DNA from: Spirochaetota bacterium
GTDB taxonomy: Bacteria > Spirochaetota > UBA4802 > JAGODF01
Assembly (NCBI GenBank): GCA_029974015.1
Contig: JARKUF010000022.1
Coordinates: 124,001-188,000, forward strand
Direction of reading: 5' to 3'
DNA: 64,000 nucleotides
The number at the start of each line of letters is the position of its first letter. Positions within the stretch are counted from its first letter, which is position 1. Positions 1 to 9,019 of this stretch are shown in pieces. The notes beneath the pieces are model-generated. The model did not search any database. It saw only the letters and a program-made list of their open reading frames with translations, and was not told where the DNA came from. The translations under genes were made by a program, and so were the position numbers.

Positions 1-34
1 GCGGAAGAAAATTAAAGAATTGTTTGACAAATAA
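1..34 (+). CDS. 3' tail of an upstream gene (partial)
   Basis: An open frame runs from the window edge through about ten codons (RKKIKELFDK) to a TAA at 32-34, 51 bases before topA. Too little is visible to name it. In many bacteria the gene before topA is dprA, so that is a guess from gene order only; the basic, helical tail does not decide it. Confidence 0.35.
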   Translation, partial: RKKIKELFDK

Positions 35-85
35 ACGCAACCGTACAAAGGGGTTAGGATCACTCGAAGGCGGAACAAAACAAAA

Positions 86-2176
86 ATGGAACGCAGTAAA
101 GAAAAAGAAAAGAAAACCCTCGTGATAGTTGAATCCCCCACAAAGGCAAGGACCATCACGAAATATCTCGGTAACAAGTACATCATCCTCTCCTCCATGG
201 GGCACATCATCGACCTTCCCAAGTCGCGCCTCGCCGTCGACATCGATAATAATTTCAAGCCCGAATACATCACCGTACGCGGACGTGCGAAGATCCTAAA
301 CGATCTCAAGAAGAAAGCGGCAGCAGCGTCACGGGTCCTTCTCGCCACCGACCCTGACCGCGAGGGAGAGGCCATCTCGTGGCACCTTTTCAACGCCCTC
401 TCGGAAAAGAACCCTAACATCAGGCGCATAGAGTTCCACGAAATCACAGAGTCCGCGATCCACGAAGCGATAAACAATCCCCGCGACATAGACACAAGCC
501 TGGTGAACGCCCAGCAGGCCCGGCGCATCCTGGACCGCCTCGTGGGATACCACATCAGCCCCATACTCTGGAAAAAGGTGAAAAAAGGACTCTCGGCCGG
601 GCGCGTCCAGTCCGTTGCGCTCAACATCATCTGCGAGAGGGAAAAGGAGATCGAGGGCTTCGAGCCGCGGGAGTACTGGACCATCGCCGCCGTCCTCGCA
701 TCCCATCGCCGTCTATTCCACGCCGCCTTCTATTCATACCGGGGAGATAGGGAGTATCTGAAGACGCGGGAGCAGGTTGATGAGGTCCTTGATCACCTCA
801 AGGGAAAGGAATTTGTCGTTAAATCGGTTACAAAAAAGGAAAGAAAGCGCCGCCCGCTTCCGCCCTACATCACGAGCAAGCTCCAGCAGGACGCTGCGAA
901 CCGGCTCGGGTTCACCTCGTCGAAGACGATGATGATTGCCCAGCAGTTATATGAAGGGGTCGACCTCACCGGCGAGGGCCCCGTGGGACTCATCACCTAC
1001 ATGCGGACCGACTCCACGCGGGTGTCCCCTGCCGCCATGAATTCGTTGAGGTCGTACATTTCGGAAAAATATCCGGCGGAATTTCTTCCGGAATCCCCCA
1101 ATGCCTACGCAAACAAAAAAGGGGCCCAGGACGCCCACGAAGCCATTAGGCCTACTGACGTTATAAGGGACCCGGAAGTCATTAAGAAAGACCTCTCTTC
1201 GGACCAATACAAGCTTTACAAGCTCATCTGGAAGCGCTTTGTATCGTCCCAGATGACGCCGGAATTGTCCCAGGCCACAACTGTTTCCCTTGAGGCGGGG
1301 GAATGCGAGTTCCGCGCCGCCGGAAGCATTGTACTCTTCGAGGGGTTCACCGCCGTGGACAGGGACGACAAAACGAAGAAGGAGACGCTCCCGGACCTCC
1401 AGGAAGGCGACAGGCCCGAGGTGAAGGAATTTCTGCCGGAACAGCATTTCACCACTCCGCCCCCGCGGTACAATGACGCCTCCCTGGTAAAATTTCTGGA
1501 GGAATCTGGGATAGGTCGGCCTTCCACCTACGCCCCCACCATCAACACCCTAATCAAACGCTATTATGCCGTGCGCCACGGAAAGCAACTGGTGCCCACG
1601 GTCCTCGGGAGGATTGTCAATGACATCATGGCGGGGTTCTTTTCACACCTCATCTCCATCGACTTTACCTCGGACATGGAAGCGAAGCTCGACCTCATTG
1701 AGGAATCGAAATCGGAATGGGTGAGCATGCTTAAGGACTTCTATCTCCCATTCAAAGACGCCATAGACCACGCCGAGGAGCACATCGAAGAGATGAAAGG
1801 CGTCCTGGACGAAGACACCGACCTCCTCTGTGAAAAATGCGGCCGCCCCATGAAAAAGAAGCTCGGCCGCTTCGGTTTTTTCCTGGCTTGTTCCGGTTTC
1901 CCGGAATGCCGCAACGCGCGCCCCATTCCCCTGGGGAAATGCCCCGTCGAAAGCTGCGGAGGCGAGGTGGTGAAGCGCTCCTCGAAAAAAGGGAGGCCTT
2001 TTTTCGCCTGCTCCAACTACCCCGCCTGCACCTTCATCACCCGGGACCAACCCTCCGAAAAGGAATGCCCCCATTGCGGAAGCGTGCTCTTTATGAAAAA
2101 GAAAAAACACGAAGGGGAAACCCTCTTCTGCCTGCGCGAAGGATGCGGCTACAAAATCGACATCCTTGACCAGTGA
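86..2176 (+). CDS. topA: DNA topoisomerase I (type IA)
   Basis: This cytoplasmic enzyme relaxes negative supercoils by a transient 5'-phosphotyrosine cut of one strand. The 696-residue protein starts with a Toprim domain (VIVESPTKA near residue 14, and the acidic DPDREGE motif near 90). The catalytic tyrosine is Y305 in GLITYMRTDST. The C-terminus (about 580-690) has three Cys4 zinc modules (CEKCGRPM, CPVESCGG, CPHCGS), the usual bacterial arrangement. Length is a little under the E. coli enzyme (865 aa) and normal for shorter family members. The ATG at 86 has only a weak GGCGGA-type ribosome site, but the Toprim motif begins soon after it, so the start is reasonable. xerC follows after 6 bases, so the two are almost certainly co-transcribed. 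Confidence 0.97.
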   Translation: MERSKEKEKKTLVIVESPTKARTITKYLGNKYIILSSMGHIIDLPKSRLAVDIDNNFKPEYITVRGRAKILNDLKKKAAAASRVLLATDPDREGEAISWHLFNALSEKNPNIRRIEFHEITESAIHEAINNPRDIDTSLVNAQQARRILDRLVGYHISPILWKKVKKGLSAGRVQSVALNIICEREKEIEGFEPREYWTIAAVLASHRRLFHAAFYSYRGDREYLKTREQVDEVLDHLKGKEFVVKSVTKKERKRRPLPPYITSKLQQDAANRLGFTSSKTMMIAQQLYEGVDLTGEGPVGLITYMRTDSTRVSPAAMNSLRSYISEKYPAEFLPESPNAYANKKGAQDAHEAIRPTDVIRDPEVIKKDLSSDQYKLYKLIWKRFVSSQMTPELSQATTVSLEAGECEFRAAGSIVLFEGFTAVDRDDKTKKETLPDLQEGDRPEVKEFLPEQHFTTPPPRYNDASLVKFLEESGIGRPSTYAPTINTLIKRYYAVRHGKQLVPTVLGRIVNDIMAGFFSHLISIDFTSDMEAKLDLIEESKSEWVSMLKDFYLPFKDAIDHAEEHIEEMKGVLDEDTDLLCEKCGRPMKKKLGRFGFFLACSGFPECRNARPIPLGKCPVESCGGEVVKRSSKKGRPFFACSNYPACTFITRDQPSEKECPHCGSVLFMKKKKHEGETLFCLREGCGYKIDILDQ

Positions 2177-2182
2177 GGTCCC

Positions 2183-3127
2183 ATGACCGGCGAGATCGAC
2201 CTTTTCATGCAGTATTTGAAATACGAGAAAAACAGGTCTGACAGGACGGTCGATTCCTATAACTCCGATCTGATCCAATTGTACCGTTTCCTTGCCGGCG
2301 ATTTCGGCGAACATGTCTTCGACCTCTACGATGTCCCGGCCGCACGGAAGGGCGAAGACATCGACATCGCTACGGTAACGCGAACGGACCTCACCGCATT
2401 CATCGAGTTTTGCTACGACGGCGGCAATAAAAAATCTTCAATATCAAGAAAGATCGCCTGCATAAAAACCTTCTTCAAGTTTCTTCACAACCGCGATATC
2501 ATTTCGGTGGACCCGGCGCGGACACTCCTGTTCCCTAAGAGGGAGAAGATGCTTCCGCGGTTCCTACGCCTGAACCAGATCGATGAGCTCCTGGACTTCC
2601 CCGACGACAACTTCATCGGGTCCCGGGACAGGGCGCTACTTGAGCTCTTCTTTTCCTCCGGGGCCAGGGTCTCTGAAATCGCGGGGGCTTCACTAAAGGA
2701 CCTGGACCTTCCGGGAAAACGGCTCAAGGTAATGGGGAAAGGAAACCGTGAGCGTATGGTCTTCCTCACTGAGGGCGCTGCGTCTTCGATAAAAGGGTAT
2801 CTGACCTGCCGCAGGAAGGCCTTTGGCGAGGCCGAAGGCCCCCTTTTCGTGAACAGCCGGGGGGAGAGAATCACCCCCCGTGGAATCTTCCACGTCATCG
2901 ACGAGAGGGCAAGGGAATCGGGGCTTTTTCGCAAGGTGTCCCCCCATGCCCTTCGCCACAGCTTCGCCACGGAGCTTCTGGACCGTGGGGCCGATGTACG
3001 GGCCGTCCAGGAACTGCTGGGCCATAAAAATATCTCCACTACCCAGATCTACACACATACGACCAGGGAAGGGCTTCGCAGAGTGTACGAGAATTCACAT
3101 CCTCATGCCGCTCGACGCGGGGAATAA
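2183..3127 (+). CDS. xerC: Tyrosine recombinase XerC/XerD family
   Basis: This is a site-specific recombinase of the type that resolves chromosome dimers at dif. The 314-residue protein has an N-terminal SAM-like core-binding domain (about 1-105) and a C-terminal catalytic domain. Visible active-site residues are R162 in SSGARVSE, the Lys of the beta-hairpin in MGKGNRER, the HALRH motif, the His of LLGHKN, and the nucleophile Y290 in QIYTHTT. The start ATG has a GAGG site just upstream and lies 6 bases after the topA stop. The topA-xerC neighbourhood (compare topA-trmFO-codV in Bacillus) favours XerC over XerD, but the sequence alone does not separate the two. No XerH/phage-integrase extension is seen. 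Confidence 0.93.
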   Translation: MTGEIDLFMQYLKYEKNRSDRTVDSYNSDLIQLYRFLAGDFGEHVFDLYDVPAARKGEDIDIATVTRTDLTAFIEFCYDGGNKKSSISRKIACIKTFFKFLHNRDIISVDPARTLLFPKREKMLPRFLRLNQIDELLDFPDDNFIGSRDRALLELFFSSGARVSEIAGASLKDLDLPGKRLKVMGKGNRERMVFLTEGAASSIKGYLTCRRKAFGEAEGPLFVNSRGERITPRGIFHVIDERARESGLFRKVSPHALRHSFATELLDRGADVRAVQELLGHKNISTTQIYTHTTREGLRRVYENSHPHAARRGE

Positions 3128-3133
3128 AATTAC

Positions 3134-3154
3134 CCGCTTTACCCCGGGAAGCGG
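3134..3154. terminator. Possible bidirectional hairpin between convergent genes
   Basis: A 6-bp stem (CCGCTT / AAGCGG) with a 9-base GC-rich loop sits in the 54-base gap between the convergent ends of xerC and the RND pump gene. There is no good T-run on either side, so terminator function is only an inference from position. Confidence 0.3.
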
Positions 3155-3181
3155 ACAATCCATCCGTATCGCGCCCATCCT

Positions 3182-6100
3182 TCACTCGATGCTCCTGGCA
3201 ATGGGGGGCGGAAGGGTCTCCCTCTCTCCGTACTTCTTCAGCTCGAAGCGCGACATCACGCTGTACGCGCAGGGCACCACGAAGAGGGTCACCAGTGTGG
3301 AAAAGAACATGCCTCCCAGGACCGCAACGGCCATGGGCACGCGCGATTCCGCTCCCGGCCCAAGCGCCAGGGCGGCGGGCAGGGCCGCGGCAATGGTGGA
3401 AAGGGACGTCATCACAATGGGCCGGAGGCGTATTGGGCAGGCCTTCAGGAGCGCCTCGCGGACACCGTAGCCCTGTTCCCTGAGCTGGTTGGTGAACTCC
3501 ACAAGAAGGATGGAGTTTTTCTTTACCAGGCCCATGAGCAGGATAAGGCCGATAAAGCTGAACATATTGATCGATTTCCCAAACACGAGGAGGGCGAAGA
3601 TGGCGCCGCTGAAACTGAAAGGCAGGGCCAGGAGGATGATAAAGGGATGGACCCAGCTATTGTACTGGCTTCCCAGGACCATGTAGGCGACGACAATTCC
3701 CAGGACCAGTGCGAAGAGGAGGCTCCTGAAAGACTCCGCCCCCGTTTTAGAAGCCCCTGTAAGTTCGACGGCATATCCCCTGGGAAGGACTTCCCCGGCA
3801 AGCCGCAGGGACTCGTCCAGGGCCTCCTGCTGGGTGTAGCCCGGGGCGGGGTTCGCCGTCACAAAAACGGCCCGCTCCCGGTTCACTCTGGTGATGGAAA
3901 GGAGGGCGCTCTCCTCCTTCACCCGCGTCACTTCCGAGAGGCGCACTAACTCCCCGCGATTATTGCGCACATAGAGGCGATTGATCTGCGTGGGAGACGA
4001 GCGCTCCTTCTCCTTAAGCCTGATGCGAATATCGTAGCGGTGCCCGCCCTCGGTGAACTTGCCGGTCTTCTTACCCCCTATAAGCGCTCCCACGGCATTG
4101 CCGATGGAAAGCATGCTCACCCCCCTCAGGAGGGCGGCATTTCTGTCGGGATAGACCCTTGCTTCGGGCTGTCCCTTTTCATAATTCGAATCCACGTCCA
4201 CAAGCTTGCCCGATTTCCGCATGGCCTCTAACAATGTCCCGGTCATCTCCCCGAGCAGGTTCCAGTCCCTGCCCCGAACGATGAACTCCACTGGATATCC
4301 CCTCTTAGGAGTAAGGCCCCTCATGGAAATATCCTGCAGGGAAAGGCGCACCTTCTCCAGGCGGCTGTTCAGGCCCTTCCGAACAACCCCCATGAATTCC
4401 TGCTGGGTCAGCGCCCTGCCCTTTTTTCTATCGCGGGGGCGCTTATCCGGAGGCTTCATCGTGACGAACATCACTGCGCTGTTCGACTCGCCTCCCATAA
4501 AACCCCCAACTGTAACGGTGTACTTATCGACCTCCTCCCTCCCTGCAAGATAATCCTCTACGATACGGACCTGCCGGTCAGTATACTGGATGGAGGAGCC
4601 CACGTCGGTTTTCAGCGAAAGAAGGAAGATGCTCTGGTCCTGAGGGGGGACGAATTCTTTTTTTAAAGGAATCAGAAGCGTAAAGGAAGCGGCGAATATG
4701 ACAAGTGCCGAAATGAGGACGAGCTTTTTACGCGCCAGGGCCCGGGCAAGGAGCCGCTGATAGATGGAGGAGAGAATATCAAAGACCCGGAACACGGTCT
4801 TCGTAATAATGTTGCCGCTCCCCGTGTAGAGAAACCGTGATGCGCGCATGGGCGTGAGGGTCAGGGCCTCGATCAGGGACAGGAAAACCGCCACGGAAAT
4901 AGTCACCCCAAACTGGAGAAAAAACTTTCCGATGATGCCAGACATAAACGCCACAGGCAGAAAAATCGCGATAACCGAGAGGCTCGCCGCGACCGCCGCC
5001 GAGGTAATCTGGCGCGCCCCCTTCCTTGCCGCCTCCATCCGCGCTTCCCCCGCTTCCTGGTGGCGCGTGATGTTTTCCAGTACCATGATCGCGTCGTCCA
5101 CCACGATGCCCACCACCAGGGCCAGGGCCAGGAGAGTAAAAGTATTCAGGGTGTAACCCAAAAAATAGAGTGGGATAAAAGACCCCAAGAGCGAGGTTGG
5201 GATTGCCAGGAGGATGTTGATCGTCGAGGTGAAGGAGCCGAGAAAGAGGTAGCAAACGAGGCTCGTGAGGATGCAGGAAAGGATGATGGTGAAGATGAGC
5301 TCGTTGTACGACTCCTCCACAAAACGCGCCTGGTCGTTGGAAACTTCTATTTGGTATTCGGGAGGGATGGTCGTTTTAAGATATTCCACCACCTTTTTCA
5401 CGCGTTGGGCCACCTCGACGGCATTGGACCCGCGCTGTTTCATGATGCCGAAGCTCACGGCGGGTTTCCCCCGGAACCGTGAAATGCGCCGGATATCGTC
5501 GGTGGAATCCTCCACCTCCGCCACGTCCCCCAGGACAATGCGCCGATACACCGGAAGCCCGCCCCGTACCGACAGGGGCAGATCGCTCATGCTGCGAACG
5601 GTATCGGCCTCACCCATTGAGCGGATGATAATTTCATTATCCGGCGTTTCGATGAGGCCCCCCGGAATTTCCACATGTTCGCGCCCCAGGGTGGCTATGA
5701 TATCATCCACGGAAAGCTCGTACCCGAAGAGCTTGTCGCGGTCGACCCAGATGCGCACGTTCCTGTCAACATAGCCTGCGAGGCGCACCTCGGCGACGCC
5801 GGGAATGGTCTGGAAACGGTCCTTCACATGGTAGCGGGCATAGTCCATAAGCTCCCTGGGAGGGCGTTCCGTGAAAAGCGACACCCACATGATGGGAAAA
5901 TCTTCGGGGTTTCTTTTCGCGATAACCGGGGGCTCCATTTCGGACGGAAGGAACCTCCGCGCCTGGGATATCTTGGTGTTTATCTCCTGGATTGCCGCGT
6001 CCACGTCCTGATCGATATCGAGTTCCACGGTGATGTTTGCCATGCTGTGCTGGGCAGTGGAGGTGACCTCCACGATGCCTTCGACACCCATGAGCTGGTC

Positions 6101-6304
6101 CTCAATGATGTCGATCACATCGGTTTCGATGATTTCCGGCGAAGCCCCCTCGTATTCCGCGGTGATATTCACCATTGGAAAATCCACATCGGGCATCTGG
6201 GAAACCCCCATGCGGCTGAAGGAAATGGCGCCGAAGAGCATAAGGCCCAGCATGAGCATCCACGCGAAGACCGGGTTTTTTATGGAAATATCTGATAAAG
6301 TCAT
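3182..6304 (-). CDS. RND-family efflux permease (AcrB/HAE1-like)
   Basis: This inner-membrane proton-driven pump component is 1040 residues, the normal length for AcrB/MexB relatives. It begins with the usual first helix (SIKNPVFAWMLMLGLMLFG) and shows the duplicated layout of two large periplasmic loops and 12 membrane segments. The paired acidic residues of transmembrane helix 4 are present (VVGIVVDDAIMVLEN), as in the AcrB proton relay. A second membrane block near 870-1020 includes GLVKKNSILLVEF. It lies 36 bases downstream of a TolC-type gene on the same strand, so the two form an operon. The third component, a periplasmic adaptor (HlyD/AcrA type), is not in the window. Substrate cannot be told: drugs, bile-like amphiphiles, lipids or metals of the HME class are possible, though the helix 4 motif fits HAE1. 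Confidence 0.95.
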   Translation of the reverse strand: MTLSDISIKNPVFAWMLMLGLMLFGAISFSRMGVSQMPDVDFPMVNITAEYEGASPEIIETDVIDIIEDQLMGVEGIVEVTSTAQHSMANITVELDIDQDVDAAIQEINTKISQARRFLPSEMEPPVIAKRNPEDFPIMWVSLFTERPPRELMDYARYHVKDRFQTIPGVAEVRLAGYVDRNVRIWVDRDKLFGYELSVDDIIATLGREHVEIPGGLIETPDNEIIIRSMGEADTVRSMSDLPLSVRGGLPVYRRIVLGDVAEVEDSTDDIRRISRFRGKPAVSFGIMKQRGSNAVEVAQRVKKVVEYLKTTIPPEYQIEVSNDQARFVEESYNELIFTIILSCILTSLVCYLFLGSFTSTINILLAIPTSLLGSFIPLYFLGYTLNTFTLLALALVVGIVVDDAIMVLENITRHQEAGEARMEAARKGARQITSAAVAASLSVIAIFLPVAFMSGIIGKFFLQFGVTISVAVFLSLIEALTLTPMRASRFLYTGSGNIITKTVFRVFDILSSIYQRLLARALARKKLVLISALVIFAASFTLLIPLKKEFVPPQDQSIFLLSLKTDVGSSIQYTDRQVRIVEDYLAGREEVDKYTVTVGGFMGGESNSAVMFVTMKPPDKRPRDRKKGRALTQQEFMGVVRKGLNSRLEKVRLSLQDISMRGLTPKRGYPVEFIVRGRDWNLLGEMTGTLLEAMRKSGKLVDVDSNYEKGQPEARVYPDRNAALLRGVSMLSIGNAVGALIGGKKTGKFTEGGHRYDIRIRLKEKERSSPTQINRLYVRNNRGELVRLSEVTRVKEESALLSITRVNRERAVFVTANPAPGYTQQEALDESLRLAGEVLPRGYAVELTGASKTGAESFRSLLFALVLGIVVAYMVLGSQYNSWVHPFIILLALPFSFSGAIFALLVFGKSINMFSFIGLILLMGLVKKNSILLVEFTNQLREQGYGVREALLKACPIRLRPIVMTSLSTIAAALPAALALGPGAESRVPMAVAVLGGMFFSTLVTLFVVPCAYSVMSRFELKKYGERETLPPPIARSIE

Positions 6305-6340
6305 ATTACCGCGCCTGTTCTTTCCGGGACTGGAAACGCT

Positions 6341-7738
6341 TCATTTTTCTTCTGGTCCCCCCGCCGGAGGGGTCCGCAAAGCGCCTATACCGTTTCCGTT
6401 GAATTCCCCCGTAGCGACGCCGAGGCGCACCCTGTTGTAGCGGTGCTGCAGCATCACCCGGTCATAATCGTCCCGGGCGCTCTGCATAAAAGTGAGGGAG
6501 GTGAGCACATCAAGAATTGTCACCAGGTTGAGACGGTATTCGTTTAAGGTGACGGCATAGTTGTTCACGGCAGAATCAAGGGCCTCTTTATACGCGGCCA
6601 TTTCATTTTTTGAGCTTTCATAGCTCTGGAGGGCGTCTACGATGTCCTTCCTGGCGCTGCGGCGGACGAGGGAATCCCGAAGCTTCGCCTGTTTCACCAT
6701 GGACTCCGCTTCCTCCACTCTGGCCGATACAATACCTCCGGAAAAGAGTGGAAGTTCCGCCCCCAGAGCGAAGAAGTAGTCCCGCCCCCCCATATCATGC
6801 TTCTGATACAGCTTGTAACTGCCTTCCAGATAAACAGAAGGGAGATGGCCGCCCCGGGCGGCCAGGAGGCGCGCCCGGGCGAGTTCGATTTCCCGGGCAG
6901 CGGCCTTCACGTCCCAGCGCCGGGCCATGGCATCCCCCTCCTCTCCTGAAAAATCCGTTGAGGTGGGTTCGTTCTCATCGAGGGTCACATCGGGGGGAAT
7001 GCCGGTCACCACATTGAACTCCAAACGCGCCCTGGCAAGTTCGTTTTTCTGAGACTTGATCTCCGCTTCGAGTTTCGATATCTGGGAGCGGGTCCTAAGT
7101 ACTTCGCTCTTTCGGCTCCTCCCAAGGGCGACGCGGCGGTTGAGTTCCCCAAGCATGCGGCGGTAATGACCCGCCATTTCTTCCCTGTTTTTTAGCCCCT
7201 TTTCCACCTGGAGGAGACGGTAATAACTTCTTGCCACGTCGAGGAGAAGGTCCGACGCCGTCTCGGAAAGGCGGATTTTTTTCAATAGTTTGTCATGGCG
7301 AGCATAAGAAAAGAGTGCCCACTCGTCGAGGCCCGTCACGATAGGCTGGCGGCCGTAGAGGCTCACTCCCGTGCCGTAATAGGTGGTCCGGTTCGAGGGC
7401 TCGTTGTCGGGATACATCTTCTGGGCCTTGAGGGAAACCCTGGGCAGGAAAGCCCCCAGGGCCTGCCACCTGCGCGCCAGGGATTGGGCGTACTCCTCGA
7501 CAGAGATGGCAATTTTTTCGGCGTTCCCCAGAGTCAGCGCGTAAGCGTCGAAGAGAGTGAGCGTTTTTTTCCCTTCGGCCTTATCGACATCCCCTGCGGT
7601 AACGCCGGTGGCCTCGGATATAAGGGCATTTAGACGCGGCGGGCCATCGGCCCCCAGGGCGGGGAGCGCAAAGGAGCAAAAAAACAAAAAGGGCATTAAC
7701 AGCCCTCCAGTGTGACTGCGAAACTTAATATGCACCAT
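6341..7738 (-). CDS. TolC-like outer membrane efflux protein
   Basis: This is a predicted outer-membrane channel of a tripartite pump. The 465-residue precursor has a signal peptide: a basic start, then a hydrophobic run (MPFLFFCSFALPALGA) with a likely cleavage after ALGA near residue 29. The mature part is dominated by long amphipathic helices and has the two repeated OEP halves, each with the coiled-coil hairpin pattern expected for TolC. The first ATG is preceded by AAGG at a spacing of 6 bases; a second in-frame ATG at residue 15 would still leave a signal peptide. It is the first gene of a two-gene operon with the RND permease. The usual order is adaptor-pump-channel, so the absence of an adaptor upstream is odd: the upstream gap holds only repeat DNA. 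Confidence 0.9.
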   Translation of the reverse strand: MVHIKFRSHTGGLLMPFLFFCSFALPALGADGPPRLNALISEATGVTAGDVDKAEGKKTLTLFDAYALTLGNAEKIAISVEEYAQSLARRWQALGAFLPRVSLKAQKMYPDNEPSNRTTYYGTGVSLYGRQPIVTGLDEWALFSYARHDKLLKKIRLSETASDLLLDVARSYYRLLQVEKGLKNREEMAGHYRRMLGELNRRVALGRSRKSEVLRTRSQISKLEAEIKSQKNELARARLEFNVVTGIPPDVTLDENEPTSTDFSGEEGDAMARRWDVKAAAREIELARARLLAARGGHLPSVYLEGSYKLYQKHDMGGRDYFFALGAELPLFSGGIVSARVEEAESMVKQAKLRDSLVRRSARKDIVDALQSYESSKNEMAAYKEALDSAVNNYAVTLNEYRLNLVTILDVLTSLTFMQSARDDYDRVMLQHRYNRVRLGVATGEFNGNGIGALRTPPAGGPEEK

Positions 7739-7801
7739 AAAAACCTTAATAAAGAGTCTTCACCGGTCACAAAAACTACTTTTACCCGCCTGCATTCGGA
7801 G

Positions 7802-7859
7802 GGCAAGTTAACCTGAGTCCTGAGTATGTCAGCAGTTGTAATTCATGGGACTCTCAAAA
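7802..7859 (+). repeat. Decayed partial copy of the dispersed hairpin element, in tandem with a full copy
   Basis: This stretch has the element's left-end bases (GGCAAG), then skips most of hairpin 1, and continues with its right arm, central spacer and GGGACTCTCAAAA. It directly abuts the full copy that starts at 7860, so the two look like an internally deleted copy fused to an intact one. Confidence 0.6.
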
Positions 7860-7979
7860 GGCAACCTTTAATAATTATGTTTTCCCGGCCGCCATCGGCG
7901 GGCGGGAAAACATAAGCTCTGAGTATGCCGGTGGTTAAAATTAACAGGAACCTCAAAAGTTAAATTTTTAGAGGTTCCC
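7860..7979 (+). repeat. Dispersed ~120-bp hairpin element, copy 1
   Basis: The copy runs from a left terminus GGCAACCTTTAATAA to a right terminus TTTTTAGAGGTTCCC; these are near inverted repeats. Hairpin 1 (7875-7915) has a 19-bp stem with one mismatch and a 3-base loop. Hairpin 2 (about 7947-7978) brings GGAACCTC and GAGGTTCC together. The stem edge reads TTATG/CATAA here but CAGG/CCTG in the 44.6-kb copy, a compensated change. It fills the gap of about 330 bases between the hydratase and efflux genes, in which no other gene was seen. Confidence 0.8.
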
Positions 7980-8069
7980 ATTCTAATTTTTACCCTCAAA
8001 GCCCAGAAATGGTTCCATTTTTTTTAAAAAATTCTCTATTTCGTCGGGCTGAATGCCTGGCAGGCGGTG

Positions 8070-8837
8070 TTACATCCCCATCATCTTCATAACAAAGTCT
8101 ATTGCGCCCCTGGTTTCAGGATTGAAAAAGCAATTGAACCCTTCCTGCCAGTTCGTGTTTTCAAGATAGTGTTTCATTCTATCGGCAATGGGCTGACGTA
8201 AACTCTTTTTCAGCAGGCCGAAGGCCTTGCCCGGATTGTCGTACCAGCTTGCGACAATTTCTTTCGCCCGTGGAAGGAGGGCGTCTTCCTCTGCGAGCTC
8301 GTCCACCATGCCCATGGCGAGGGCCTGGTCCACTGTGTAACGCTCACCATTGTACATGATGTCCCGAAATCTTATCGAGCTGTCCCAGCCGAATTTCATG
8401 ATTTCCGACTGGACCACTGAAAGGCCGAGGCCTATTTTTATCTCCGTCATCCCCAGTTGGATTTTCGGGTGGTTCTTGGCAATGCGATAGTCGCATGCCG
8501 TGGCAAGGATGAGCCCGCCGGCCATGGCCGCCCCATTGATGGCCGCCACGACGGGCTTACTGCACATAAAAAATTCCATAAACACCGGCTCGGCCAATTC
8601 AGTGAAGAAGTCGATCACTTCCTTCAGGTCTTTAAAGCCCATAAATGTGGGAAGGTCGAAACCCGAGGAAAACATCCTCCCCTGCCCCGTCAGGACTATG
8701 CCCTTTATGGAAGGATCAGAATTGGTTTTTTCCACGGCATCACGGAGCTGTTGCAGCGTCTCCCCGGTGATGGAGTTGAATTTACCATTGGCAAACTCTA
8801 CCATGAGTATCCCGTCTTCAATCTTCGTATTCAGCAT
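8070..8837 (-). CDS. Enoyl-CoA hydratase/isomerase (crotonase) family protein
   Basis: This crotonase-fold acyl-CoA enzyme is 255 residues when started at the ATG at 8837, which has GAGGTGG upstream; an open frame extends 40 codons further but without family similarity. Oxyanion-hole segments are present (RMFSSGFDLPTF and AAMAGGLILATACD). Of the two catalytic glutamates of true hydratases, the first (GGGCEL in the rat enzyme) is replaced by Ile in AGGLIL, while the second is kept in GMTEIKIGL. Family members with one glutamate are often delta3-delta2-enoyl-CoA isomerases, so isomerase or another crotonase reaction is more likely than classical hydration. It stands alone on the minus strand, separated from the efflux operon by repeat DNA. 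Confidence 0.88.
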   Translation of the reverse strand: MLNTKIEDGILMVEFANGKFNSITGETLQQLRDAVEKTNSDPSIKGIVLTGQGRMFSSGFDLPTFMGFKDLKEVIDFFTELAEPVFMEFFMCSKPVVAAINGAAMAGGLILATACDYRIAKNHPKIQLGMTEIKIGLGLSVVQSEIMKFGWDSSIRFRDIMYNGERYTVDQALAMGMVDELAEEDALLPRAKEIVASWYDNPGKAFGLLKKSLRQPIADRMKHYLENTNWQEGFNCFFNPETRGAIDFVMKMMGM

Positions 8838-9019
8838 TATAGCCACCTCGCAAGCATCATTCTGAGTAATTTTATAACTGCACTGATTCCGACAAAATTC
8901 ATGGTGCGAGACGACATTTAATATGTCAATCATGTTGACGTGCGGTTTTTTCGACAAATGCTAAAAATAATTTTTGCCCATGATTAAACAATCCCTCCCC
9001 CCGTGCCGAATTAATACAT

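Noticed and set aside
1837-2169. Second frame overlapping the topA zinc region
   Set aside because: It is a shadow of topA in another frame with no start signal or domain.
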